From positions 62,001-126,000 of the forward strand of contig NZ_CANNBW010000004.1 in assembly GCF_947502995.1 (NCBI RefSeq): a DNA stretch of 64,000 nucleotides, given 5' to 3'. The position numbers were made by a program, and so were the translations under genes. This document shows, one piece after another, positions 1-9,096 of the stretch (position 1 is its first letter; each line of letters starts with the position of its first letter). The notes below the pieces were generated by a model. The model worked only from the letters and a program-made list of their open reading frames with translations, had not been told where the DNA came from and did not search any database. The DNA comes from an uncultured Tenacibaculum sp. GTDB taxonomy: Bacteria; Bacteroidota; Bacteroidia; Flavobacteriales; Flavobacteriaceae.

Positions 1-206
1 GTCCAACTTTCACAGGTAAATAATAGGTTTTCTTTAGTAAACCAGTTGTTATTTTCTTCTGCCAATTTTAATTGATGTTTAAATCCATCAAAGAAAATAT
101 CATTGAATTCAACTGTATCATTTTTTTGAATTTCATTTCTAGAAAATTGACTTAAGAAGTTTCCTAATTTTATAAAGGCTTCAACACGATTTCTGATTTT
201 GTCCAT
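1..206 (-). CDS. Acyl-CoA reductase (LuxC-like), N-terminal fragment
   Basis: Only the first 68 codons lie in the window; the gene runs off the left edge. The start is the ATG at 204-206 (read on the minus strand). The visible protein begins MDKIRNRVEAFIKLGNFL and contains ENNNWFTKENLLF, which resembles the N-terminus of the flavobacterial acyl-CoA reductase that usually sits divergently beside a dicluster ferredoxin gene, as here. The family reduces acyl-CoA to aldehyde with NADPH. The catalytic part is outside the window, so the call rests on the N-terminus and the gene order. Confidence 0.6.
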   Translation of the reverse strand, partial: MDKIRNRVEAFIKLGNFLSQFSRNEIQKNDTVEFNDIFFDGFKHQLKLAEENNNWFTKENLLFTCESW

Positions 207-210
207 TTAA

Positions 211-242
211 ATTGTTTCTAAATTAAATTGGCTTTATTTTTG
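211..242 (+). promoter_or_regulatory. Probable Bacteroidota promoter for the ferredoxin gene
   Basis: An ATTG element at 211-214 and TATTTTTG at 235-242 fit the -33 TTTG / -7 TAnnTTTG pattern with about 20 bases between them. Transcription would start near 249, giving a leader of about 30 bases before the ATG at 278. Confidence 0.55.
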
Positions 243-277
243 CGTCAGCAAAGTTACAAAACTGAAATAGATTAGCT

Positions 278-628
278 ATGGCGATTATTATAACAGATGA
301 ATGTATAAATTGTGGTGCTTGTGAACCTGAGTGCCCAAATACAGCAATATACGAAGGAGCAGAGGAGTGGAAGTATGCAGACGGTACAGATTTAGAAGGA
401 AATATAGTTTTACCTAATGGAAATAATGCAAATGCAGATGAAGATCAGGAGCCAATTTCTGATGAAATTTACTATATAGTTGCAGATAAATGTACAGAAT
501 GTAAAGGTTTTCACGAAGAACCTCAATGTGCTGCTGTTTGTCCTGTTGATTGTTGTGTTCCAGATGAAGACAATGTAGAAACAGAGGAAGAGTTGTTAGG
601 TAAACAACGATTTATGCACAACGACTAA
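278..628 (+). CDS. 4Fe-4S dicluster ferredoxin
   Basis: A 116-residue soluble electron carrier with two [4Fe-4S] sites. The first motif is C9-x2-C12-x2-C15-x3-C19 followed by P20, the second C72-x2-C75-x8-C84-x3-C88, with an extra C92-C93 pair. The eight-residue spacer in the second motif and the acidic insert between the sites (about residues 40-65) are typical of the ferredoxin type found across Bacteroidota. It is divergent from the acyl-CoA reductase gene and is closed by a hairpin terminator at 651-678. The electron partner is not shown by the sequence. Confidence 0.9.
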   Translation: MAIIITDECINCGACEPECPNTAIYEGAEEWKYADGTDLEGNIVLPNGNNANADEDQEPISDEIYYIVADKCTECKGFHEEPQCAAVCPVDCCVPDEDNVETEEELLGKQRFMHND

Positions 629-650
629 ATTCTAAATTTTAAGAATTTTA

Positions 651-678
651 AAACCCAAGCACTTAGTTTGGGTTTTTT
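651..678 (+). terminator. Rho-independent terminator of the ferredoxin gene
   Basis: Stem AAACCCAA (651-658) pairs with TTGGGTTT (668-675), followed by a T run. It overlaps the last codon of the convergent methyltransferase gene. Confidence 0.8.
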
Positions 679-1420
679 ATTGTTTTTGCGCAACTATTAC
701 ATACGTATCAAATGCGTAACTTTTTCTATCTATTATTTCTAAAATTTCAAAATTATTCAATTCTAAAAATAATTGCCATTCATTTATTGTAAATGCACGG
801 ACTTCAGATTGATCATCGGTAAGTAAAATGTGACTTTGATCCTTTATTTCATAATATTTAGCATCCCATTGAAACATAAAATTCTCTTTGGTGATCTTTG
901 GTTTCATAAAACTAGTTCTGGAGTACTTTTTATTTTTGGTTTCAGCATTATGAGTAATTGTTTTACCGTCTTTTATTAGTTTAAAAAAACGATTTGCATC
1001 TATAAAATCGAAGCAAAATATTCCTTTTTTATCTAGATGGTTATAAATGTTTTTAATAGCTTTTTGTACTGAAACATTATTCAATAAATAGCTAGTAGTT
1101 CTAGCTGTAATTAGTATACTTTTAAAAGTTTTATTTAAATAGAAATTGGTCATATCACCTTTAAGAAATGTACCTGTTGGATTTCTTTTTTGCGAAAGTA
1201 GAACCATATCATTACTCAAATCCATCCCGTTATAACCAATTGAAGAATGGATAAAATGCTTAGCTAAATGACCAGAACCACAACCAATTTCTAAGACATT
1301 TTCTTTATGATATTTTTTTATGATTTCTGAGTAGAATTGAAATTCTTCTTCATAATTGATAAAGGTTTGATACATTTCGTCATAAATGTTTTCAAAACCG
1401 TTTGAATATAAACTTTGCAT
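677..1420 (-). CDS. Class I SAM-dependent methyltransferase
   Basis: A 247-residue protein with the S-adenosylmethionine-binding motif LEIGCGSG (about residues 43-50), the acidic end of strand 2 in NGMDLS, and a later GDMTNF motif, so it has a Rossmann-type methyltransferase fold of the methyltransf_25 kind. The substrate cannot be told from the sequence; proteins of this layout methylate small molecules or proteins. It is monocistronic: flanked downstream by the ferredoxin terminator and upstream by the hairpin at 1440-1470. No membrane segment or signal peptide is present. Confidence 0.8.
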   Translation of the reverse strand: MQSLYSNGFENIYDEMYQTFINYEEEFQFYSEIIKKYHKENVLEIGCGSGHLAKHFIHSSIGYNGMDLSNDMVLLSQKRNPTGTFLKGDMTNFYLNKTFKSILITARTTSYLLNNVSVQKAIKNIYNHLDKKGIFCFDFIDANRFFKLIKDGKTITHNAETKNKKYSRTSFMKPKITKENFMFQWDAKYYEIKDQSHILLTDDQSEVRAFTINEWQLFLELNNFEILEIIDRKSYAFDTYVIVAQKQ

Positions 1421-1439
1421 AATCAGTTTTAAAAAATAA

Positions 1440-1470
1440 AAAAATGCTACTTCATAAAAGTAGCATTTTT
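1440..1470 (-). terminator. Terminator after the TonB receptor gene
   Basis: AAAAATGCTAC pairs with GTAGCATTTTT around a 9-base loop. It lies directly downstream of the minus-strand receptor gene at 1489-4239 and is A/T-flanked on both sides. Confidence 0.75.
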
Positions 1471-1488
1471 AAGTTAGAGGGATTATTA

Positions 1489-4239
1489 CTAGAACCTATA
1501 ATTAACTGATAAATTAAATAAAGTTCCTAATTGACTAAAATGGTAACCATCATAAGTCATTTGTGAATAACGCTGATTAAACGTGATTAAGTTAGATTCG
1601 TTTTGAATTTGAGTTAAACCTGTTGAAGTAATTGCTGTACTATTAATAATATCTTGACCTGCTTGGTTTTCTGCAACAAATTCCCATTCTGGTAATACAT
1701 TAAAAATGTTGTTGATGTTAGCAGCGATTGTAATATTCTTAGTTGCATTATAGCTAATTCCTAAATCTGTTACGATTTTAGGAATAAATTCAGTTCTTAA
1801 ATTAGAATCTAAACCAGCTTGATGAAATGTAGTTTTACCGAAGTACGTATTTCCTAAGTTAAAATCGAATTTTTTAATTGTGTAGTTAGCGCCTAAAATC
1901 CATTTTGTTTGCGGACGAGAAGTAAATAACAAAGATTCTTGAGTTTGATCTACTAAAAGACTTCCATTATTATCAGTTCTTTCATTATCAATTGTATAGT
2001 TTCCTGATAAGTTTAAACCAAGTTTTCCTCCGCCTAATTCAATACCTTTATACCCCACAACTACATCTATTCCAGATGTTCTTGTATCTATTGCATTAGA
2101 GAAGAAACTTAATGTTCCTAAACCTAATCCTAAACCACTATAATCGATCTCGTTACCTAACACAATTCTATCATCGATTTGAATATTATAATAATCAATA
2201 GTGAAGCTTAGGTTTTTGATTGGTTTAGCACCAAAACCAACAGTAAAGTTTGTAGATTCTTCTGCCTTTAATTTAGGAACTCCTAATTGACGAGCTTGAG
2301 GAGAAACGTTGTTTACTAAACCAACAACTTGAATTCCTTGTCCAGCTACAAAAGAGAATTGAGATTTTTGCGTATAAATTTGATGTAAAGTTGGAGCTCT
2401 AAATCCAGTAGAAACAGAAGCTCTTAATGTATATTTATCATCTAAGAATTTATAACGTGAACTTGCTTTCCAAACGAATGTTGTACCAAAGTCACTATAA
2501 TTTTCAGCTCTTACAGTTCCTTCAAACAATAAATCTTTAGTTGCATCAAAAGAAGCACTCACATATCCACCAATATTATAACGACTAAATTCTCCTGAAT
2601 TTTCTGGTCTGTTACCAGCAAAAGAATCAGCACCAATTCCTTCATAAGAAGCTAATTGTCCTTCAAGAATATCAAAAAACTCTCCTCTTACCTCTGTACC
2701 AATTGCAAAAGATAATTTATCGTTAATGATTTTTGAAATATCAATATTTCCTACAATATGATTAAAAGCTGTTCCACCAGGTTGAAAACTAATAGGACTA
2801 TTTTGTCTGTATACATAAGCTCCGTTATCATCTAAGATTTCAGCTCTGTTGTGTGAGTTGTTTACTAAATACGTTTGTCTGTTTCCACCAACAGTAATAC
2901 TTGCATCAGTATTCCATCCGTTTATTTTTCCTTTTAAACCTAAAGTAGCGTTATAATCACTTAAATCACCTTCAAAAGTAGGTAAGTAACCATCATAACC
3001 ATTTCCATTAAAAGATGTTCCTAAAGCATCTGTGTAACTACCAGTAGTAGCAGGATTACTTCCAGGGAAGAATAAACCTAAGTAAGGAAAATCTTGAATA
3101 TCTCTCCAGTAAGGTGTTCTGTAATTCGCAAAACTGTTTACTTTTTTATAGATATAAGCAGCATTAAAATATAAGTCTTTGTCTTTAGAAGTTTTAAAAC
3201 TACCATTAATTAAGAATTTTGCAGCACTTGTTTCAGGAGAACCATTTATATTTCCAGCATCAGGTCTTCTAGATAAGAATTCACGAACATCAGTTAAAGT
3301 CTCACCTGGTCTAGTACCACCAAAATCTGCAAATTCACCTTCAGCACTTACAGTTCCAGGTCTATTAGCTAAGGCAGTTTTAGAAACATCTATAGTATAA
3401 TTAATAAAACCTTTATCATCACCTATTTCATCACCGCCGTTAATACTAACACCTATCATTTCTCCATCACCTTCACCAGTAATACCAGCTCTAAAAGTTG
3501 CAGAAGAAGCAGCGTAATCATCTTTTAAAATAACGTTCATTACACCAGCAATTGCATCAGAACCATATTGAGCAGATGCTCCATCTCTTAAAACTTGAAT
3601 TGTTTTAATAGCATCGATTGGAATTCCTGAAATATCCGCACCTGTTTCACCACGACCTGGAGAAGTTTGAGTATACAATAAAGAACTTAAGTTTTTACGT
3701 TTTCCGTTAATCAGAATTAAAGTTCTACTAGGTCCCATGTTTCTAATTTCATAAGGATCTAATAAAGATGTTGCATCATTAACTGGAGTTTGAACAGTGT
3801 TAAATGATGGTATTTTATATTGTAATGTTTTGTCAAAAGTTGTTTGCCCTGTAGATTGTAATTCTTTAATTCCTACGATATCAATAGGAAGTGGACTAGC
3901 AATATTACTTCTAACTGGAGTTCTAGATCCTGTAATTACAACTTCATCTAATTGTACACCATCTTTTAAAACAATTGTAAGATTTGTTTTTCCGTTTACA
4001 GCTACTTCAGTAGTTTTAAAACCAGTAAAGCTAACAACTAGTGTAGCATTATCAGCAACTGTAAGTTCGAATAGTCCGTCAAAATTTGTAGAAGTACCAT
4101 TGCTGGTTCCTTTTTCTACTACGCTTGCTCCAGGTAAAGGTCCATTGGTTGAATCTACAACTTTACCGGAAATTTTTGTTTGTGCATACATTACTCCACA
4201 AATAAGAGTAAGTAAAAAACATAATTTTGTTTTCAGCAT
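1489..4239 (-). CDS. TonB-dependent outer-membrane receptor without an STN domain
   Basis: A 916-residue outer-membrane protein. Residues 1-19 are a signal peptide (MLKTKLCFLLTLICGVMYA). Next comes a CarboxypepD_reg-like domain (about 20-105, GKVVDSTNGPLPGASV), then a plug domain (about 110-235, with LRDGASAQYGSDAIAGV), then a long beta-barrel ending in the aromatic C-terminal strand LNLSVNYRF. It imports an unknown ligand using TonB energy. It sits 121 bases downstream of the STN-type receptor at 4360-7299 and shares its plug sequence closely, so the two are tandem paralogues. It lacks the signalling domain needed to talk to FecR. No SusD gene follows. Confidence 0.9.
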   Translation of the reverse strand: MLKTKLCFLLTLICGVMYAQTKISGKVVDSTNGPLPGASVVEKGTSNGTSTNFDGLFELTVADNATLVVSFTGFKTTEVAVNGKTNLTIVLKDGVQLDEVVITGSRTPVRSNIASPLPIDIVGIKELQSTGQTTFDKTLQYKIPSFNTVQTPVNDATSLLDPYEIRNMGPSRTLILINGKRKNLSSLLYTQTSPGRGETGADISGIPIDAIKTIQVLRDGASAQYGSDAIAGVMNVILKDDYAASSATFRAGITGEGDGEMIGVSINGGDEIGDDKGFINYTIDVSKTALANRPGTVSAEGEFADFGGTRPGETLTDVREFLSRRPDAGNINGSPETSAAKFLINGSFKTSKDKDLYFNAAYIYKKVNSFANYRTPYWRDIQDFPYLGLFFPGSNPATTGSYTDALGTSFNGNGYDGYLPTFEGDLSDYNATLGLKGKINGWNTDASITVGGNRQTYLVNNSHNRAEILDDNGAYVYRQNSPISFQPGGTAFNHIVGNIDISKIINDKLSFAIGTEVRGEFFDILEGQLASYEGIGADSFAGNRPENSGEFSRYNIGGYVSASFDATKDLLFEGTVRAENYSDFGTTFVWKASSRYKFLDDKYTLRASVSTGFRAPTLHQIYTQKSQFSFVAGQGIQVVGLVNNVSPQARQLGVPKLKAEESTNFTVGFGAKPIKNLSFTIDYYNIQIDDRIVLGNEIDYSGLGLGLGTLSFFSNAIDTRTSGIDVVVGYKGIELGGGKLGLNLSGNYTIDNERTDNNGSLLVDQTQESLLFTSRPQTKWILGANYTIKKFDFNLGNTYFGKTTFHQAGLDSNLRTEFIPKIVTDLGISYNATKNITIAANINNIFNVLPEWEFVAENQAGQDIINSTAITSTGLTQIQNESNLITFNQRYSQMTYDGYHFSQLGTLFNLSVNYRF

Positions 4240-4359
4240 AATTAAATGAATTAGTTTATTTTAAGTTTTTATTTGTTAATTATTTGGTTAATTAACAGTT
4301 CTGTTATACTATGCTTAAGTAATTCTATGTTTTTTTATACTCTAAATTTTAAGAAAAAT

Positions 4360-7299
4360 TTAAAACTTAGCTAAAATTTTACTGTAATAAAAGGCTCCGT
4401 TCGTTCCCATTTGAACAGCGTCCCATAAACCTCCACTATCAGTATTTTCGCCTTGTACAGTAGGATAGGTGTTGAATAAGTTATTCGCCCCAATTTGGAA
4501 AGAAAAATTTTTATTGAAATTGTAAGATAAATGTGAATCTAAGGTAAGTTTTGCGTCATAATTATCTATGGCAGCTTTAAATCGCTCTTCTGAAGAGTTA
4601 TTATATTCACTAATAGGATTATTAATTTGCCAATCGATGAGTTGTAAGCTACTAAATTGAGTTAATGTATTACTAATTGAAAACTTCCCTGTTGTAAAAA
4701 TTGAATTTAAAATGATTTTGTAATCAGGAGCAGAAGCTTTTAAAAAAAACTGTTCTCTAATACCGAAGAATGTTTCAGGATTTAAGTTCTCATAATTAAT
4801 TCGGGTAATTTTCATATCATTCACATTACCACTTAAGTTGAAGCTTAACCTTGAATTCCCCCACTTTTTTAACCAATTTAATTTAAAGTCGATTCCAAAA
4901 GTATTTGTACTAACTCCATTCGCAAAAAATTGAACGTTTTCTGCATCTGTGTTTAATAAAGAAGCATCAAAATTTCCACTTAAAATAATTCGATCTTTAA
5001 TAAAAATATGATATGCATCTACTGAAAAACTCAAATTATTTGAAAACCTATGATGATATCCTAAACTATAATTTTGAGCTTTTTCTTCTTTTAATTTTTG
5101 TATTCCAAATTGTCGAGTGATGGGATTATTATTGGCTATTAAAAATGATTCTGTAGGAACATTATCAATATAATTAGTGAATTTTAAATTGTAATAAATT
5201 TGAGCTAAAGATGGAGCTCTAAATCCTGTACTGAAGGAAAATCTAAGATTTGATTTAGGAGTTATTTTGAGGTTAGAAGCAATTTTAGTATTAAAAGAAT
5301 TACCGAAATCACTATAATTTTCATAACGAATTGCTGTAGCTAATATCCATTTTTTGGTAATATCAATTTCGCCATCTACATAAAAACTAAAACTAGTTCT
5401 AGTTCTATCAACTTCGTTAATTGGAGCATAACCTGGAAATCCTTGAGAACCACCAGGTCGTATAATTCCATTAAATGTAGGAATTAAGTTTGTTGGTGTA
5501 TTGTTAGTGATTATATTTCCATTGAGATCATAAGATTCATATGAAAAAGGTTCACCAGCAAAAATTTTATAGTTTTCAATTTTATTCTCCAAACCTAAGG
5601 CGATATGTAAACCTTCTAAAACACCAGAAAACTGCCTAGTTAAATCGATATTTGTTGTATTTTGATTTAAACTATGTCCACCAGCATCAAATTCATTCGG
5701 AGAGCTTTCTAATAACGTTGCATTTAGCGTTTCTTTGATAAAATAATGAAAATAATTGTTTCCATAGCTATTGCTAAAATCTACATTCCATCCATTTATT
5801 TTTCCCTTAAATCCAAGAGTAAAAGATTTATCAGAAATATTAGTAGTAATTAAAGGATTAAATCCATCTGGAAAAATAGCTTGAACATTCCTTTCGCTAT
5901 CAAAAGGTCTAGTAAAAGCATATGCGTCTGTGTTTTTAAAATTGTAACCACCATTTGTATACGCCTTTATTGAATTGGATACAGGAATTTCAGCATTAAA
6001 AAAAATACTACTACTTGTTACTGCTGCATCACCATAATTTTCTCTAATAACAGTTCCTTGTCTAAATGTATGTCCTTTGGTTAAAAATTCTGCAGATAAG
6101 TTTACAAAACCATTCTTTTTAATTGGCGCTCCATAATTTACTTCAGTTTTAAAAGTTAAACCATCAACACCTTTTTTAGTTGTATTTTTATTATTATTTG
6201 CATTATAAAAACCGAAAGTGGAGTTAATATTGGTTTCATTAGGATTATCATTTAATACAATATTAATAACTCCTGCAATTGCATCTGAACCGTACTGAGC
6301 AGAAGCTCCATCTTTTAAAACTTCTATTCTTTTAATAGCAGAAGTAGGAATTGTATTTAAATCAGTTCCAGAATTTCCTCGACCTCGTGTTCCATATAAA
6401 TTAATTAATGAAGTTTGATGTCTTCTTTTTCCGTTGATAAGAACTAGAGTTTGATCTGGACCTAATCCTCTGTATGTAGCTGGAATTATGTGATCTGCTC
6501 CGTCTGAACCTGATTGTTTGGTTGCATTAAAAGAGGGAATTTCAGTTTGAATAAGCTGATTCACTTCTAAAAGTTCACTTTTCTTAATTATAGATTTTAC
6601 ATCTATAACTTCTGTAGAAACAGGAGAATCTATTTTTTGTCGTTTCGAATTTCTTGATCCAACAATAAAAACTTCATCCAATTGCACACCAGATTTTAAA
6701 ACAACTTGAATATAATTTTGATTCGGAAAAATCATTTCATTAACAAAACCTATATGGGAAATATTTAAAGGATTATTTTTTAAGAGTTTTAATTCAAAAC
6801 TCCCATCACGTCTTGTGATAGTTCCGTTTTTAGTGTTGCTTTCGATTACATTAGCTTTGTGTATGGGATTGTAATATTCATCTAAAACAATTCCTCTAAC
6901 AATTGTTCTTTTTTTTAAACTGATTCGTTTTATGCTATCGATATTTTTCTCTGAATCATCTTTAAATCTAGTTGTAGAATCTTTATAAGCATAATTTTTA
7001 TCTGGTTTAAAAATCACGTAATATTTATTTCCTAAATACTCAATTTTATATGAAGTAACTTTTTTTAATAAAGCAATAGATTGTTTTAAGGAAAGATTTT
7101 GAAAAGGAGTAACATCAACTTTATCCGTTTTAATAATCAAAGGATTGTAAGTGAAATATACGTCATGCTTGTCACTAATATTTTCTAAAGCATCTGCTAA
7201 AGGAATATAGTTAGGTTCTTGACTAAAGAGGTGTAATATATTAATGAAAAGAAACACCAATACATGAGAAAATTGGCGATAAGTGTTTCTGTATAGCAT
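4360..7299 (-). CDS. FecA-like TonB-dependent receptor with STN signalling domain
   Basis: A 979-residue receptor. A signal peptide (about 1-27) is followed by a secretin/TonB N-terminal (STN) domain (about 30-95, with LADALENISDKHDVYF), a CarboxypepD_reg-like domain (about 130-205), a plug (about 215-350, LKDGASAQYGSDAIAGV) and a beta-barrel. STN domains of this class contact a FecR-type anti-sigma protein in the periplasm, so ligand binding should switch on its own operon. It starts 14 bases after the fecR-like gene ends, which fits one transcript from the sigma-factor gene at 8956. The ligand is unknown; there is no siderophore biosynthesis or SusD gene nearby. Confidence 0.9.
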   Translation of the reverse strand: MLYRNTYRQFSHVLVFLFINILHLFSQEPNYIPLADALENISDKHDVYFTYNPLIIKTDKVDVTPFQNLSLKQSIALLKKVTSYKIEYLGNKYYVIFKPDKNYAYKDSTTRFKDDSEKNIDSIKRISLKKRTIVRGIVLDEYYNPIHKANVIESNTKNGTITRRDGSFELKLLKNNPLNISHIGFVNEMIFPNQNYIQVVLKSGVQLDEVFIVGSRNSKRQKIDSPVSTEVIDVKSIIKKSELLEVNQLIQTEIPSFNATKQSGSDGADHIIPATYRGLGPDQTLVLINGKRRHQTSLINLYGTRGRGNSGTDLNTIPTSAIKRIEVLKDGASAQYGSDAIAGVINIVLNDNPNETNINSTFGFYNANNNKNTTKKGVDGLTFKTEVNYGAPIKKNGFVNLSAEFLTKGHTFRQGTVIRENYGDAAVTSSSIFFNAEIPVSNSIKAYTNGGYNFKNTDAYAFTRPFDSERNVQAIFPDGFNPLITTNISDKSFTLGFKGKINGWNVDFSNSYGNNYFHYFIKETLNATLLESSPNEFDAGGHSLNQNTTNIDLTRQFSGVLEGLHIALGLENKIENYKIFAGEPFSYESYDLNGNIITNNTPTNLIPTFNGIIRPGGSQGFPGYAPINEVDRTRTSFSFYVDGEIDITKKWILATAIRYENYSDFGNSFNTKIASNLKITPKSNLRFSFSTGFRAPSLAQIYYNLKFTNYIDNVPTESFLIANNNPITRQFGIQKLKEEKAQNYSLGYHHRFSNNLSFSVDAYHIFIKDRIILSGNFDASLLNTDAENVQFFANGVSTNTFGIDFKLNWLKKWGNSRLSFNLSGNVNDMKITRINYENLNPETFFGIREQFFLKASAPDYKIILNSIFTTGKFSISNTLTQFSSLQLIDWQINNPISEYNNSSEERFKAAIDNYDAKLTLDSHLSYNFNKNFSFQIGANNLFNTYPTVQGENTDSGGLWDAVQMGTNGAFYYSKILAKF

Positions 7300-7313
7300 T
7301 AAAAATAGTTTGA

Positions 7314-8306
7314 TTAATTTTTATAAACTACTAGTATACTATTTTCTTTTTGAATTTTAATGTTTGTAGACTTTTTTATCGCATTCAAGCAAATTTCAAG
7401 ATCTGTTGTAGGCACTTTACCGGTGATTAAAATATCTTTTGTTTCGGTTTTATTGTATTTAAATTCAATGCCATAGTTTTCAGATACTTTAGCCAAAGCT
7501 TCTTCTAGAGTTGCATTATCGAAAATAAGATTTCCATTCTTCCATGAAATATGGTCATCTATTGTATTATTGTTTTCATTAACAACAATTTTCTGGGCTA
7601 AGGAAGAATACTCGATATAATTTCCAGGAATCATTTTTTGAGCTTTTCCATTATTCAAGTTTAGTAAAACGCTTCCTTCTTCTAAAAACACATTAGTTTT
7701 ATCTTCTGAAGTTTTTACATTGAATTGTGTACCATAAACTTCAACAATTAAGTCTTTTGTAGTAACTTTAAACTTAGCTTGTTTAGCTAGGTCTTTTTCA
7801 ACTTTAAAATAAGCTTCCCCAGATAGCTTTATATTTCTTGGATCATTCTTTTTGTAACTTATAGATGAATTTGAGTTTAATGTAACTATAGATCCATCTT
7901 TTAAAGAAACATCTAACATTTCTCCGTAAGCTGTTTTATGTGTAACAGTAGAAAAATTAGTATATACAAATACGCTTAAAGAAATAAATAATAGAAGTGA
8001 AGCAGCAGCAGAAAAATAATTCAACTTAAAAGTTCTCTTATTTTTTGTTGAATTTTTCTTATTCTGAAGTTTAGCTTCTAATTTTTCCCATTCAGTATCT
8101 ATTTTTTCTTTAGAAACTGTTTCCTGTTTAAAATTAATTCCTACAATGATATCTTTAGCTTCTGCAGCCAAACTCATATGTGTAGAATTTTCTTTTACCC
8201 ATACATCCCAAAAAGAGTCTTTAGTATCAGTAGTGTCTAAAGCCCAACTATTAAAGGATTTGTCCTCTAATAAATCTTGAATTGTATGGTATTTCTTATC
8301 TCTCAT
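7314..8306 (-). CDS. FecR-family anti-sigma factor
   Basis: A 330-residue inner-membrane regulator. A cytoplasmic N-terminal part (about 1-90) precedes one membrane segment (about 96-117, around AAASLLLFISLSVFVY), then a periplasmic FecR domain (about 120-215, YGEMLDVSLKDGSIVTLNSN) and a C-terminal DUF4974 domain (about 255-330), which meets the STN domain of the partner receptor. It lies between the ECF sigma gene and the STN receptor gene, the standard order for this signalling relay in Bacteroidota. Confidence 0.92.
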   Translation of the reverse strand: MRDKKYHTIQDLLEDKSFNSWALDTTDTKDSFWDVWVKENSTHMSLAAEAKDIIVGINFKQETVSKEKIDTEWEKLEAKLQNKKNSTKNKRTFKLNYFSAAASLLLFISLSVFVYTNFSTVTHKTAYGEMLDVSLKDGSIVTLNSNSSISYKKNDPRNIKLSGEAYFKVEKDLAKQAKFKVTTKDLIVEVYGTQFNVKTSEDKTNVFLEEGSVLLNLNNGKAQKMIPGNYIEYSSLAQKIVVNENNNTIDDHISWKNGNLIFDNATLEEALAKVSENYGIEFKYNKTETKDILITGKVPTTDLEICLNAIKKSTNIKIQKENSILVVYKN

Positions 8307-8389
8307 TAAATTAATAGTGTAAAGTACACTGCGTATTTTACTATTAAAAGCATATAAATTATTAAATATACTCTTTTAAGTATGCAAAT

Positions 8390-8956
8390 TTATGAATTTA
8401 ATAATTTAACAATGCTTTCTTCTTCTCTAAGATTTTTTATGGCCTTGTGTAAAGTATTAATAACACTTTGATAATTTATTCCCATAGTCTCAGCAATTTC
8501 AGTAGGTTTAAAGTTACAGTTGAACTTTAAATAAATAACTTCTTTTTGCCTTTTAGGGAGTTGATTAATCAATTTTGCTAAATTTTTATTCCTAAATGTT
8601 AGGGATTCTTGTTTGGTTATAAATTCTTCGGGAGTGAAACTTATGTCTACAATATTAGTATCGATGTTTCTAATAATTGTATACTTTTTTGTTTTGCTAA
8701 TTTTCTTAATAATAAATCTTCTGAAGGAGGAAAATAAGTATGGAGCGATAGATTGAAGATCACTTAAGTTTTCTTTGTGCTCATATATGTACACAAAAAA
8801 GTCCTGTAAGGCATCTTCTGTTAAAGCTTCATCTCTAGAAATTTTTAAACCATAACTATGTAATGAAGGGTAGAACTTTTTAAAAAGTACAGAGAACGAT
8901 TTAAGATCTCCTTCTTTTAAAGATTTCCACAAAATTTCATCAGATAATTCGTTCAT
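8390..8956 (-). CDS. ECF RNA polymerase sigma factor, FecI-like
   Basis: A 188-residue sigma-70 family protein with region 2 (about 10-78, TEDALQDFFVYIYEH) and region 4 (about 125-180, LPKRQKEVIYLKFNCNFKPTEIAETMG). This is the ECF type paired with FecR in Bacteroidota. It leads the operon that contains the anti-sigma gene and the two TonB receptors, and it is divergent from ychF. It should direct RNA polymerase to the receptor genes when released. Confidence 0.92.
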   Translation of the reverse strand: MNELSDEILWKSLKEGDLKSFSVLFKKFYPSLHSYGLKISRDEALTEDALQDFFVYIYEHKENLSDLQSIAPYLFSSFRRFIIKKISKTKKYTIIRNIDTNIVDISFTPEEFITKQESLTFRNKNLAKLINQLPKRQKEVIYLKFNCNFKPTEIAETMGINYQSVINTLHKAIKNLREEESIVKLLNS

Positions 8957-9058
8957 TAAATAACAGGTTAAGCGTCTAAATTAAAAAAATGCTTTAATTT
9001 AAAAAAGAAACCATCTAGGTTTTTAAGTATAAAGGTCTTAAAAAGTAAAGTATTGTGC

Positions 9059-9066
9059 TATATTTG
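9059..9066 (+). promoter_or_regulatory. Probable -7 promoter box of ychF
   Basis: TATATTTG matches the Bacteroidota TAnnTTTG box and lies 30 bases before the ychF start. No clear -33 element was seen. Confidence 0.5.
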
Positions 9067-9096
9067 CAAACGCAAAAAAATATCAATTTATACTAA

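Noticed and set aside
3179..4249. Plus-strand open frames of 73 and 150 codons inside the TonB receptor gene
   Set aside because: They lie antisense to a clearly coding gene with signal peptide, plug and barrel; they are shadows of its codon use.
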